6,425 bases of DNA, taken from the NCBI GenBank assembly GCA_031270925.1, contig JAISWY010000065.1, positions 1 through 6,425 on the forward strand, written 5' to 3'. Under the pieces are notes generated by a model. It was not told the DNA's origin. It ran no database searches and was given only the letters and a program-made list of their open reading frames with translations. A program made the position numbers and the translations under genes. Origin of the DNA: Candidatus Symbiothrix sp. (GTDB lineage Bacteria > Bacteroidota > Bacteroidia > Bacteroidales > Azobacteroidaceae). The stretch's first letter is position 1, and each line of letters opens with the position of its first letter. Below are positions 6,389 through 6,425 of this stretch, one piece after another.

Positions 6389-6425
6389 AAAGTTACCCCC
6401 CCTGTTTTTAGCCGTCAAAGAGCGA

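Larger units (their letters stand above)
6193..6425. other. AT-rich intergenic region, no gene identified
   Basis: Together with 6023-6192 this makes about 400 bases without a supported gene. It is very AT-rich, with long T runs at 6291-6307 and a run of seven C at 6396-6402. It has two terminator-like inverted repeats, listed separately. A TATGTTTG box (6260-6267, plus strand) matches the -7 consensus but has no partner TTG at the right distance. On the minus strand near the right edge, short frames end in stops (for example at 6410), so the 3' end of another minus-strand gene could lie just outside, but none can be shown. Confidence 0.5.

Noticed and set aside
6361..6425. Possible CRISPR leader or repeat at the right edge
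   Set aside because: There is no second copy of any repeat unit and no cas gene in the window; only A/T repeats and a C-tract are visible.

Overview
The window looks like a chromosomal segment from a member of the Bacteroidota, probably Bacteroidales-like. Evidence: a ClpC-type AAA+ unfoldase with an IGF loop, an HtpG ending its middle domain with an NVSRSYLQ motif, a Bacteroidota-style MlaE permease, A-rich leaders instead of strong Shine-Dalgarno sequences, and a TAnnTTTG-type promoter box. All four supported protein-coding genes lie on the minus strand, so transcription runs from right to left.

Layout from right to left (5' to 3' for the genes). Positions 6425-6023 form an AT-rich leader region with two terminator-like inverted repeats, a doubtful 35-codon ORF in a more GC-rich patch, and a proposed promoter for clpC. 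clpC (6022-3503) encodes a complete 839-residue unfoldase. Between clpC and htpG (3502-3269) are a GC-rich patch with a short hairpin, a strong 14-bp stem-loop followed by a T-rich tract (the probable clpC terminator), and a proposed htpG promoter. htpG (3268-1400) encodes a complete 622-residue Hsp90. After 45 bases comes mlaE (starting near 1354), with a TATTTTTG box just ahead of it. Thirteen bases after mlaE begins a strongly AT-rich gene for a polytopic membrane protein of unknown function, which runs off the left edge.

clpC and htpG together form a protein quality-control pair: ClpC unfolds proteins, presumably for ClpP, and HtpG remodels and refolds clients. The main observation is that both genes lack an obvious TAnnTTTG housekeeping promoter. 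Both instead carry a -24/-12-like element (TGGCA...TTTGA, with 12 bp between GG and GA). At the same distance upstream (26 bp between matching edges) each has a 13-bp site containing one perfect TGTCA half-site. This suggests a shared, possibly sigma-54-type, stress control, but it rests on two sites only. mlaE and the membrane gene look like a separate transcription unit involved in the cell envelope. The ATP-binding partner (MlaF) expected near MlaE is not present in the visible part.

I see no RNA genes, CRISPR arrays, insertion sequences or phage genes.
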